This document shows, piece after piece, positions 8,318 to 16,780 of a stretch of 20,921 bases of DNA; position 1 is the first letter of the stretch, and the number at the start of each line of letters is the position of its first letter. Both the position numbers and the translations under genes were made by a program. The notes beneath the pieces are model-generated. The model saw only the letters and a program-made list of their open reading frames with translations, made no database searches and was not told the DNA's origin. Location: contig BFEA01000238.1 in NCBI GenBank assembly GCA_003427395.1, positions 1,726,234 through 1,747,154 of the forward strand, written 5' to 3'. Source of the stretch: Chara braunii. Taxonomy: Eukaryota > Streptophyta > Charophyceae > Charales > Characeae.

Positions 8318-9326
8318 TCCGCAAGCGCGTCTGCAAAATCTCTCTTACGTTCTCGACTCCCAAGCCAGCTTCCGGGAAGCAGTGGCTAGGCGAAGTGTTT
8401 GGTGCGAGTCGGAAAGTCCTATCGGGCTGACGATAGGCTGGCCGGTTGCATGCTTGATCGCCACGACGGACCGTGGGATTTGGGCGAACCGCGTCGAGTT
8501 TGCTTCAGCGGGGTAACGATCGCAGCGGTGGAAGTTGACACGCGATGGCCGGGATCGTCGGGGCGGGTATAAGAATCGGTGATTGGAGTTGAATGAGTGA
8601 TTGGCCGAGGGCCATACTGGAAATTTATGGCGAGAGCGCCTTGTTGTTGCGGATCGTTATCTTTTGGTGTGAGTGCACGGCTGTACGCCGAATGTCTTCT
8701 TTCGGATCTTCGTATCTTCTACCTCGACATCTCTCTCTCTCTTCTCTTTCTCTGAGTTGAAAGACGTTGTGTCATGAGTTTGTCCTCCCCGTGAATAGGA
8801 ATGACTATGTGTGCTTCCCTGAGCGAATGAACTTTTTCCGGAACTCTTCCATTAGTTTCCTGGTAATTCCCAGATGTCGAGGAATTGATCCTCTTGTCTT
8901 GTGAATGGTGGATGTGTGTGTACAGTTTTCTCGGTTGATCCCTGACCTGTGCACCCCTGATCATTTTGGTACCTTCCACAGTGGACGTATGTATGTAGAT
9001 GCTCGTCTTTTTGCATTGATTAGACTCGACGCTCGATGGGATTTTGTTCGAGAATGCAAGAATGTTTAGATATGTGGCTCTGAATGCACTGCACATGCAA
9101 TCTGCCTTATGTTGAACGACATCTGCAACCGATATACAGGGCAGCCTCGAAAAACAAGGCGCCTCGGATCAACGCCGCGTCGGCTTACTAAACCTGAGTC
9201 GCGGGTCGGTCCCTCAGTTGAGTGCATGATCAAAACTGACAAGCGTTCCCTCTCTCGTATTAAAAAAGAATTGATTGGTTGTCGTTTTTCCTTGATGACG
9301 TCTCTGGATTTTTGCAATTGATTGAT

Positions 9327-9830
9327 ATGTGGACTGACGAATGCCCTTCGATCGGGCGCCAGCCTCACGTATCTCCCGTGCCGGTGCGACCTTTTCCTTA
9401 CGACGAGGAAAGGACACGTGTATGTGAGTGGGACGTACGAGGAGTTGTCGCACGGATCGGCGAACGGTATCACTTCCCTCCTAAAAATCGTTGCTCAGGA
9501 TTCGTGGATGCTGGATTTGTCATTATCAATACTCACTTTTCGCCTTACTCGGTATTATTGCCCTTTAACGAGCTGATCGTCATTCCGTGGACGGCAGTGG
9601 AACACCACTGGCCTCGCACCCTGTGCACTGAGTGCCAGCGTTTCGAGCACTATGAATCCAAGGGCTTTCACTACCGTACACAAAACGACGACGAACATAG
9701 AGAAAGAGCCACACGACTGAGACCCTCCACGTCGGACTCAGAACTGACCAGCGAGCGACGCCGTGACTTAATACGCAAGCAAACACGCGAAGCGTGCCGA
9801 AACCCTTTTGCTCTAAACAAAGGGTCGTAG
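9327..9830 (+). CDS. Unknown 167-residue ORF inside the LTR
   Basis: ATG at 9327 to TAG at 9828-9830. The frame is also open upstream from 9279, but without an ATG. The product is not recognised. It starts MWTDECPSIG, has mixed hydrophobic and charged sequence, a segment SVLLPFNELIVIPW, a C-x2-C pair (TLCTECQRF) and a charged, Arg-rich C-terminal third; there is no signal peptide or obvious membrane segment. It lies downstream of the LTR TATA box, so it would be in the transcript leader ahead of gag. The 3' LTR carries the same frame, open for all 106 codons available. Differences between the two copies are mostly amino-acid-changing (see findings), so it has not been constrained since insertion. 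Confidence 0.45.
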   Translation: MWTDECPSIGRQPHVSPVPVRPFPYDEERTRVCEWDVRGVVARIGERYHFPPKNRCSGFVDAGFVIINTHFSPYSVLLPFNELIVIPWTAVEHHWPRTLCTECQRFEHYESKGFHYRTQNDDEHRERATRLRPSTSDSELTSERRRDLIRKQTREACRNPFALNKGS

Positions 9831-10088
9831 CATGGTGGGAAGTACGACAGTACTTTTTGGATTAAGTTTGTATTCCTCTCTCCTTTCACGCTGAATTCGC
9901 GTGCGCATTCGCAACGCGCGAAAAGCAACCGACTCACTTCATCGGACTGTCACGGGGGATTTCAGTTTTGTCTGTGTCCCCACACTCAATTTCCAAAAAT
10001 CCTTGGCACACCCCCATCCTGCTGTTTTTCTGGGCCTCTTTTCCGCATACTCAGCACTCCAAACGGAAGACAGCACGGGGCATGAGGT

Positions 10089-10100
10089 TGGTATCGGAGC
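10089..10100 (+). other. Primer-binding site, initiator-Met tRNA type
   Basis: TGGTATCGGAGC matches the plant initiator-Met PBS at 11 of 12 bases, with the same G for A as in the unrelated minus-strand element at 6219-6230. It sits just inside the 5' LTR and sets the start of the internal domain. Confidence 0.85.
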
Positions 10101-10113
10101 CGACACGTGTCGG
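10100..10113 (+). other. 14-bp palindrome abutting the PBS
   Basis: CCGACACGTGTCGG is self-complementary, shares its first base with the PBS and contains a G-box core CACGTG. In retroviral RNAs a palindrome near the PBS acts as dimer-initiation site; that role here is inference. It could instead be a bHLH/bZIP site. Confidence 0.6.
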
Positions 10114-10218
10114 TTCTGACAATAGTGAGACGAGTTGGCGAGAGGAAGAGCCGCTAAACAACCTAACCGCCTTAGTCTGCCGGTTACCAGGCAAAGATCT
10201 GCCGAAGCCCGACCGGAG

Positions 10219-11709
10219 ATGCCTATGGGCGAAGCCAATGAAGCGCCCCCACGGGTGATGGTAAGCATCCCTGCCACTTTCCCCTTCTATCCTAACTACA
10301 CTCACCCGGAGGCATGGCTTGAAGCCGTGCAAGCGCAAGGCTATGGCGCCGAGGACCTTCCTCTCGTCCTCACCTTGCTGCTTCGAAACACTGCGCACGA
10401 TTCGCTTAGAAGACACAGGTGGGTAGATTGGGATACCTTCAAAAGAGCGTTCTTGGCACGCTTTGACGCGATGAGTGAAGATGTTGCCTGGTTTGTACTA
10501 AGAACCCGCCCACAAGAACCTGGGGCATTACTACCTGATTTTGTAGATCGATTTCAGACCGCCTTGGACGAGTCGGAACGGGAAGAGAAAGCGGCTCGAG
10601 ATTTGTTCATCGATTATCTTCGTAGTCCCGAGCTGAAAACGAAACTGCAGAAAAAGGTACCTCCCAAGAACAACCAGCTGTCAGTCATCATAGCCAAAGC
10701 CCTCGAATTGGATCTGTTGGATACACGTAAATACATCCGACAAGGAGAGGAAGACATCTCGGATACAATCCAAGATGTGGCGGCCAAGAAGCGATCCTGG
10801 CTCAGAGTGGTAGAACGATTCTTCCCCCAACCGGATCACGATTATCAGGACGGCCCTATCCCGGAGCCCTTCTCGTCTCATCCCCTACTCCTCTCAAAAC
10901 CGCCCCCCCCTCCGAAGACCGCACTCGTAAACACAGTCATGACTCAAGAGACCACCTCGATCCCCATCACCAATCTGCATTTAGCTCAGATGATCCACAC
11001 TGCCACGACTAAACAGTCCGAATGGATGAATAACCTATTGCAAATGCAGGCCTCTCAAATGGATCGACTAGAACAGATCATGACCAAACTGGTAAAAGTC
11101 AATTATGGCCCCTCTCGTCCCGTTCCTGCTCAATACCCGTTGCTTACGGCTCCTCCCGCGGGTGGACCAGTTCACTCCGCCACTCCTCTTCAGATAGCTT
11201 ATCCAGCAGGAAGAATCAAATGCTATAACTGCAAGCAGCCGGGACATTTCACTCGAGATTGCCCTCAGCCGAAACGCAATCAGCCGCCTCCTGCGGCTGC
11301 GACCTTAGCTTTAAACCAGGGACGAGTGGGCGCAGTATTAGAACAAGCAAGGGAGGCTTCAGAATCCCCATTCATCACTGATCAGCCCCTCTCGGGTGAT
11401 CAAGGTGCATCCACGTCAGGATCCTCTGAAGCCGCGGATGTTGTCGATCCCACCGAGTACCTCCAGCTGGCCAGACTGATCGGAGCAATTCGACCTGCCA
11501 AAGAAGAACTCGATTGGGTCGAACGAACATCGGAACCAGGACCTCAGTTTCAAACAGGAGAAATCGATCTCCTACAGACACTCAAACAGTTAGATACTCG
11601 AGTGCCAATCCCTGTAGGACATCTGCTGACTATATCCGAGGCCGCGAATGACAAACTTTTACAACAATGTCAAAAGAATCAGAAGTGCTTCACCTATCAG
11701 CGCGTTTAG
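10219..11709 (+). CDS. gag: Gag polyprotein with CCHC zinc knuckle
   Basis: 496 residues from ATG 10219 (MPMGEANEAPP); the frame extends back to a TGA at 10126 but without an earlier ATG. Residues about 15-170 match the retrotransposon gag (capsid) fold region: a hydrophobic start IPATFPFYPNYTHPEAWLEA, then WVDWDTFKRAFLARF and ALLPDFVDRFQTAL. A Met/Gln-rich helical stretch (LLQMQASQMDRLEQIMTKL) is at about 275-295. A nucleocapsid CCHC knuckle, CYNCKQPGHFTRDCP, has C335, C338, H343 and C348. This is the longest uninterrupted frame of the element. It ends in TAG at 11707, with protease continuing in the same frame. Confidence 0.9.
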   Translation: MPMGEANEAPPRVMVSIPATFPFYPNYTHPEAWLEAVQAQGYGAEDLPLVLTLLLRNTAHDSLRRHRWVDWDTFKRAFLARFDAMSEDVAWFVLRTRPQEPGALLPDFVDRFQTALDESEREEKAARDLFIDYLRSPELKTKLQKKVPPKNNQLSVIIAKALELDLLDTRKYIRQGEEDISDTIQDVAAKKRSWLRVVERFFPQPDHDYQDGPIPEPFSSHPLLLSKPPPPPKTALVNTVMTQETTSIPITNLHLAQMIHTATTKQSEWMNNLLQMQASQMDRLEQIMTKLVKVNYGPSRPVPAQYPLLTAPPAGGPVHSATPLQIAYPAGRIKCYNCKQPGHFTRDCPQPKRNQPPPAAATLALNQGRVGAVLEQAREASESPFITDQPLSGDQGASTSGSSEAADVVDPTEYLQLARLIGAIRPAKEELDWVERTSEPGPQFQTGEIDLLQTLKQLDTRVPIPVGHLLTISEAANDKLLQQCQKNQKCFTYQRV

Positions 11710-12219
11710 CGTACGGTGAAAAAGAAGCAGGAAGACGAAAACGAAGCTAATCCGCCCCTAGTTGTCACCACAAACGCACCCGAACCAGCCTGGATCGCAG
11801 CTATCTCCTATGCAGAGAAAGATCACTTTACACGAGTGCGGAAAAGCGCGGAATGCGATTGTGAAGTCTGGGACAAACCTTTTGATGCACTGACTGATAT
11901 CGGATCATCGGCAGTCGCCATCTCCTTGGACACAGTCCGAAAAACTGGACGATTGAACTCTATCCTTCCTCTACCCAGGAGGGATAGTTACGTCTCGACG
12001 GATGAGGAAGTCATGAATATCGTGGGAATCATCGAGAATGCCGCGATCAAAGTAAGACGAGTGCATGTGTTGGTTAATGCGTTGGTCATTGACGTACATT
12101 CCTATTCAATATTGTTAGGATTACCCTGTGCGATGGCAGTAGGGGCTCGAGTCCATTTCGACTCAAGACAACTCTTCCTCACTCATACAGGAGGGAAACC
12201 CCAAACACTCCCTCTCTGA
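11710..12219 (+). pseudogene. pro: Aspartic protease domain, active site altered
   Basis: In frame with gag after a single TAG. The active-site region reads ALTDIGSSAVAIS (D at 11896-11898), where functional pepsin-like retroproteases have D-T/S-G; Ile replaces Thr, so the domain is probably inactive. The C-terminal signature ILLGLPCAMAVGARVHFD corresponds to the usual ILG(M/L)P...D block. The frame is then closed by TGA at 12217-12219, after which the same frame continues toward RT. Expression would need stop readthrough or an undamaged relative. Confidence 0.8.
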
Positions 12220-12966
12220 ATCTCCACACGATCCCCGCGAAAATATCCAGATATTGATCGGATAGGGATGATCCGGAATATTGAGAAATCCCCCCCGAAC
12301 TCGGATCACCTTGTGCGGGAAGACGAGTTCAATGAGCACGAGTACGAGGAAGAACTGAGCAGAATGCCCACCCACAAAGAGTGGAAGCAGCTAATCGAAA
12401 TGTTCGATTGCGAGACGAAAGAGGAATTCCAGATGATTCCTGCAACAACTCGGACGTTCGATCTAAGTTCGGGTAACAGCGACTCCAGTCGCCCCTCACC
12501 TACGGAAAATCAGACTCTCCCTGCGACCTTTTTGGGAGAACCGATCTCAGATCTCTGACATGGCCGATCTTTTGGAACCCCCTCGCACGTTATACGAGGG
12601 TACACTACCCCTTCGAGCGAGGTATCAGCAGATGAACCAATACTTGGATCTCTCCGTCTCCCCTCCCCGATCACTACTCACGCAGGGAGTCATGATCGCT
12701 TTGATAAAAAAAAGGCAGACGCCCCGATCGTCAATGTTCCGGATCTCATGCAGGAAATGACGGAATTAACGGGAATCGGGATAGCCAAAAGCATCGATGA
12801 CCCTGAAACGGACGCCGAAATTAAAGAAACCGAAATGATCAGTCCAACAAAATCGCAGATGATCGCTACCGTCTTTTCGGTCCGAACTAGCAGTTCAATG
12901 TTTTCCAGCGTCCACAGCAGGTGGTCGCAAAGATTGGAGTGGATTGACATGTCTGTGAGCTCGTAA
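12220..12966 (+). pseudogene. Protease-RT linker region of pol
   Basis: Same frame as gag, protease and RT. It is acidic and Ser/Thr-rich with no recognised domain (for example DEFNEHEYEEELSRMPTHKE). It is interrupted by TGA at 12556-12558 and TAA at 12964-12966, with no frame change. It is probably the poorly conserved spacer found between protease and reverse transcriptase in many Ty3/gypsy polyproteins. Confidence 0.55.
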
Positions 12967-14169
12967 AATAATACGATAATCACCATTCCCAATCATGTCC
13001 CCAAGGATGTCCGAGAGTCCCTGGTTAACGTATTGCGTGGCTATGCTGACGTATTGAGTATGGATGACTGCGATATCGTTTTATCCACTGTAATTGAACA
13101 CGTGATCCTTACAGGGGATCATCCACCTATTAGTTGCGCTCCATATCGATACTCACCGGCGCAGACAGCCGCCGCGTTTAAAAGAATCAAGGAATTCGAA
13201 GCTAATGGCTAGATTGAGCCCGCTATCGGACCACGGTCATTTCCAGTAGTGATTGTACCAAAGAAAGAAGGAGGAATTCACATCTGTATTGATTACCAAA
13301 AACTGAACGATATCACGATTAAAGATGTGTATCCTCTTCCTCGGATTGATGAATTGTTGGATGCTATTGGTGGCGCTCGATTCTTTAGCAAGTTTGATAT
13401 TCGACATGGATTCCACCATGTTCTAGTTCGAAAGGAAGACCGCCCGAAAACGGCGTCCATTCTTTTCGAAGGAACTTGGCAATGGGTCAGATGTCCGATG
13501 GGGATTTGCAATGCCCCAGCCACGTTTCAACGCGCGATGAATATGACCTTCCAGAATTTCGTGCGAAAAACGCGGCTGGCGCAAAGCATAATCAATTATT
13601 GTGTGATTTTGTATATGGATGATATCCTTGTGTTCTCTACTTCCTATGAGGGACACGTGCAACACATCGAATGGGCACTACACGCTCTCGAGGACGCAGG
13701 GTTCAAGGTGGCAGTTGAAAAATGTCAGTTTTTCCTCACGGAAATCTCCTTCCTCGGCCACGTCGTCACGAGCCAGGGGTTGCAGCCAGATCCCCAAAAG
13801 GTGACAGCGGTGAAGGACGCGCCCGTACCGACTTCCATAACACAGGTCCGCGCCTTTTTGGGCTTGGCGTCGTACTATCGAAGGTTCGTCAAGGGATTTG
13901 CAGCGATCGTGGGACCACTCTCGAATCTACTGAAAAAGGATCAACCGTTGATGTGGACCCCGCAGTGTGATCGGGCTTTCGGAGAACTCAAGGCGGCCCT
14001 TATTTCGGCCCCAGTTCTCATAAGGCCGGACCCCGGGAAGCCCTTTGTTCTCATAACCGATTTGCCGCCGGAGGCAGTTTCCGCAATCTTGGCTCAGGTG
14101 GGACCCGACGGTCTCCAACACGTGGTGGAATACGCATTTAAGACAGTGCCGACCTGCAAGCGCAACTAA
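12967..14169 (+). pseudogene. Reverse transcriptase and start of RNase H
   Basis: Frame 12967-14169 carries the RT fingers (PYRYSP..., PVVIVPKKEGGIHICIDYQ), then DVYPLPRIDELLDAI, FSKFDIRHGFHHV, CPMGICNAPATFQRAM, the catalytic YMDD (13612-13623) and FLGHVVTSQGLQPDPQKV. Next come connection and RNase H beginning: RAFLGLASYYRRFVKGFA and PFVLITDLPPEAVSAILAQ. TAG at 13210-13212 falls at a position that is usually Trp or another residue in the xGxI block; TAA at 14167-14169 falls where RNase H usually has Tyr. The segment between NFV and YMDD is a few residues longer than usual. The catalytic aspartates are present, so only nonsense codons disable the domain. Confidence 0.9.
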
Positions 14170-14514
14170 ACGGCTCCGACGGGAGAATGTTACGCAACTT
14201 TATGGGGGATCACCCACTTCCGAGCATATCTGTACGGTCAAAAGTTTACATTGGTAACCGATCACGAACCACTGTTGGCGCTGAAGAAATCCAAGGAGTA
14301 CTCGGGTATGATCGGACGATGGGCCACCATCCTGCAGAGCATGGACTTTGACATTCGTCATCGGAAGCACGAGAGGCACGGGAATGCTGATGGGTTGACA
14401 CGACTGCACCGACCCGAAAAGGTCCTCAAGAGCGAAGAAGTGATTCCTTGGAACGAGCTGGAGGAGGCAAGTGGACCACGATACGGACAGGTGGAAATTC
14501 TGTCAAAGGAGTGA
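14170..14514 (+). pseudogene. RNase H C-terminal part
   Basis: Continues the RT frame after the TAA. It contains APTGECYATLWGITHFRAYL (catalytic Glu in GEC), FTLVTDHEPLLALK (catalytic Asp in TDH) and HERHGNADGLTRL, the usual end signature of Ty3/gypsy RNase H (HG.AD.LSR-like). It ends at TGA 14512-14514. The following domains are in the frame one base back (-1 relative). Confidence 0.88.
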
Positions 14515-14579
14515 GTGACACGTGGCCTCGCCCTGACCTCTCTGCAGCCCTGATCACTCTCTCTCCCCCGTCTCTCATA

Positions 14580-14867
14580 ATGGCTACCCCACCTGTCTCT
14601 GCGACCCCTTCTTCCCCTGCTGATTCTGGCCCTCTCGCCAGCTCGGCCTTCTTTGCCACCCTTCCCGACAAATTTTGCTATTTTTGCACATGTATCACCC
14701 GGGTATATGAGGTGAATTGTCATCCTTTTGAGACCGGATTCGTTGAGTGGGTAAATTGTGCCACGTGTGTCAATCGTGCACATGGCACATGTGTTCGATA
14801 TTGAACAAGTAGTAGGGAATGGAAATGCCCTCTGTGTAGGACGGACAAACTACCTACTGAGGTTTGA
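14580..14867 (+). pseudogene. PHD-type zinc finger at the start of the integrase frame
   Basis: The frame begins at ATG 14580 (ATAATGGCT, a good context), although the frame is open further upstream and overlaps RNase H. After a Pro/Ser/Ala-rich 30 residues comes C33-x2-C36-x23-C60-x2-C63-x4-H68-x2-C71-x11-C83-x2-C86, with W81 two residues before C83. This C4HC3 spacing with the W-x-C is the PHD finger pattern; PHD fingers typically read histone tails. Stops: TGA at codon 75 (14802-14804, between C71 and C83) and TGA at 14865-14867. The same frame continues into integrase, so finger and integrase would be one protein in an intact element. A RING-like fold is less likely given the order of ligands and the Trp. 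Confidence 0.7.
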
Positions 14868-15911
14868 TTCGAGGCTGCCCGTACAGACGACCTTGAATAC
14901 GACGAGGAATACCGACGGGCGGAGGTCTGGACGGATAAAATCCTATTGACTAAGCTGGCGGGGTTACCCTTGGACCATCTTACTAAGCACGACAGACATC
15001 GGGCTACCGAGAGATCTCGGGATTACCGATGGATCAACGGTCACCTAGAAAAACGTAAAATTGACGGATCGGGACTATGGTTAACGGTTCCCCATCCTTT
15101 TCAGAGATATGACTGGACTAGGTCCGCGCACGAGGAACAGGCCGCTTATTTTGCGATACGTGTCACCGAGGCAACTCTCGATCAAAATCGAGGGTTCTGG
15201 TCTAATATCCGTGATGATGTGAAGCACGTGGTCGCTAACTGTCTAGTCTGTGCTGCCGACCGCGTGCCCCTTCGGGGGCCGAATACGATAGTTCCAACGG
15301 AGGTAGAACGACCCTTTCAGCGGGTCAATATGGATACGACTGACAAAGACGTGCCACCTGGCCCCAACCGTTGCGAGTACGCCATCCTCTTGGTGTTGAT
15401 CGATCATTTCTCGAAGTATATCGAAGTCTACCCGTGTAAAACCCGAAAGGCAGCAGAAATAGCCATATACATCGATCGGTTTCTTTATAATCACCTAGAT
15501 ACGGAAGAAATTCTGACTGACAATGGGTCCGATTTCACAGGTGAGGTAGAGGAGTTACTCGCACGAAGAGGCATTATGCTTCGACATACGGCACCCCATG
15601 TTTCCCAGTCCAACGGGTTGGCCGAAAATGCCAATCGCATGATTAAGACTGCCCTCCGAAGAAATTTAGCGGCGCGTGACACGCGTCCCCGGCCCGAGAT
15701 CGTCGAAATTCACCGGGCCACCCCCCATGAATCCACGGGGTTCACCCTCTTCCAGCTTCGAACCAATAGCCTCCCTTGTGTCGATTACCCGGACAACTCG
15801 GAAATTGCCGAAGCAGGGGGTAGAGACACGCGTGCCGCCCTTAAGGCCAAGGCCAAAATGTATGCTGATTTAATGGAGAGGGTCATGCCTAAATTGGCCC
15901 GGAAGGGATAG
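14868..15911 (+). pseudogene. Integrase: zinc-binding and catalytic core
   Basis: Frame 14868-15911, closed by TAG at 15909-15911. The N-terminal part leads to an HHCC-like zinc motif, SAHEEQAAYFAIRVTEATL ... ANCLVCAADR; the second His is Tyr (TAT, possibly from CAT). The catalytic core has D in VNMDTT (15333-15335), D in ILTDNGSDF (15519-15521) and E in NGLAENANRM (15624-15626), with 34 residues between the last two. LLVLIDHFSKYIEVYP is the classic Ty3/gypsy core strand. The triad is intact, while the zinc motif is probably damaged. Confidence 0.9.
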
Positions 15912-16304
15912 AAAATGACCGAACTCGCCCACAGTAGACAGGTCCGTAGCTACGAGGCTCGAAATGGAAATGCGGGCCTACAGCACCAATATAAGTTAGG
16001 GGACCTGACGCAAGTACGCAAATGTGCACGCGACCGTAAACTCACTCCCAAGTTTTCCGGCTGTTTCCGCGTCGTCGAACTCGGTCCCAACGGTGCCAAC
16101 ACGGTGCGCATCGCGCCCGAGACAAGCGCCAGCCATAGCTCGGTCCCCATCGTCCGCCATACCTCTTATATCCGTCTCCTCCCTCCCTCTGATATCCCTC
16201 CATCTCCCTCGTCCGCTGAAGAAGAGGACGAAGACGGTCTAGCTCCACACTCGCTCTCCCCCTCCTGCTCTCCTCTTTCATCTTCTTCCCCGTCCTCGCC
16301 ATGA
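15912..16304 (+). pseudogene. Integrase C-terminal domain (GPY/F-like) and acidic tail
   Basis: Same frame as the core after the TAG at 15909. YKLGDLTQVRK, RKLTPKFSGCFRVVELGPN and HTSYIRLLPP match the integrase C-terminal SH3-like / GPY/F module (GD.V...KL.PK..GP..V), with Ser-Gly-Cys in place of Gly-Pro-Tyr/Phe. A Ser/Pro-rich and acidic tail (AEEEDEDG) ends at TGA 16302-16304, which overlaps the next ATG. No chromodomain follows. Confidence 0.8.
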
Positions 16305-16780
16305 GTTTCATCACGGAGCGAGCTCTTGGCGATCACCTGCTCCAACCACGTGGCTACATCTCCGAGATCCGGCAAGTTCGTCATCCGCGGCTTAGTCCTG
16401 ATCTGCGAAGGGTAGCGCAGTTTTTCTGCACCGAGGGAGTGTGTGCCACTGCTGCGTTTCGATTTGTCGGGAGTTAGCAGGCGGTGGTCTTGGCAGAAGT
16501 GGTGGCTCTTCATCGACGAGCGGCTCCCGGGACGAGCCACGTCACTACGGTCGCGGCTTTCAGTGGCGACATCAGCACGATTAGCCCCTTGCGGCATACC
16601 GCGATCCTGACCTCCTTGCGAGAGTGGGCGCAGCAGGTGTCGACTGATTGGCATCACGGTCTCGCGCATCCAGGGTACACTCTATTCCCAACATCCGGGA
16701 CGGACTTCGCCGTTCGCGCTTCTCCACGCCAGCTAGCAGTTGCGCTCCCTGGTCTCATCCCCTTCCAACGCCCCCAATGA
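16301..16780 (+). pseudogene. Unknown ORF 1 downstream of integrase (one internal stop)
   Basis: Starts at ATG 16301, overlapping the integrase stop (ATGA), and runs 159 codons to TGA 16778-16780, with one TAG at 16475-16477. The product begins MSFITERALGDHLLQPRGYI. No known domain is recognised and no signal peptide or clear membrane helix is seen, so an envelope protein is not supported. It is in the -1 frame relative to integrase. It lies where env-like or other accessory ORFs lie in some plant retrotransposons. No indel breaks the frame. Confidence 0.5.

Larger units (their letters stand above)
7405..10082 (+). repeat. 5' long terminal repeat (~2.7 kb)
   Basis: It begins TGTGACGAACTAC, the first point where 7405 and 18700 become alike. 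Homology to the 3' copy can be followed to 9646, where the window ends the other copy. The 3' end is placed at the CA of 10081-10082, six bases before the PBS; this end is inferred, since the second copy is not available there. The TATA box at 8310 splits it into a U3 of about 0.93 kb and an unusually long R-U5 of about 1.7 kb carrying an ORF. Pairwise difference to the 3' LTR is roughly 7-8% in segments compared by eye, mostly transitions, plus small indels such as about 14 bp missing from the 3' copy near 19200. Confidence 0.85.

Noticed and set aside
8206-8430. Plus-strand ORF with a signal-peptide-like start (MAYAACSLSSLLLLPLLL), also begun at 19482
   Set aside because: It spans the LTR TATA box, so it starts upstream of the expected transcription start. 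The counterpart in the 3' LTR ends earlier by a frame change, and the hydrophobic run reflects the C/T-rich promoter patch.
14440-14580. Programmed -1 frameshift from RNase H to the PHD-integrase frame
   Set aside because: The frames overlap and are offset by -1, but no X-XXY-YYZ heptamer in the right phase is seen near 14514. A separate start at ATG 14580 is at least as likely.
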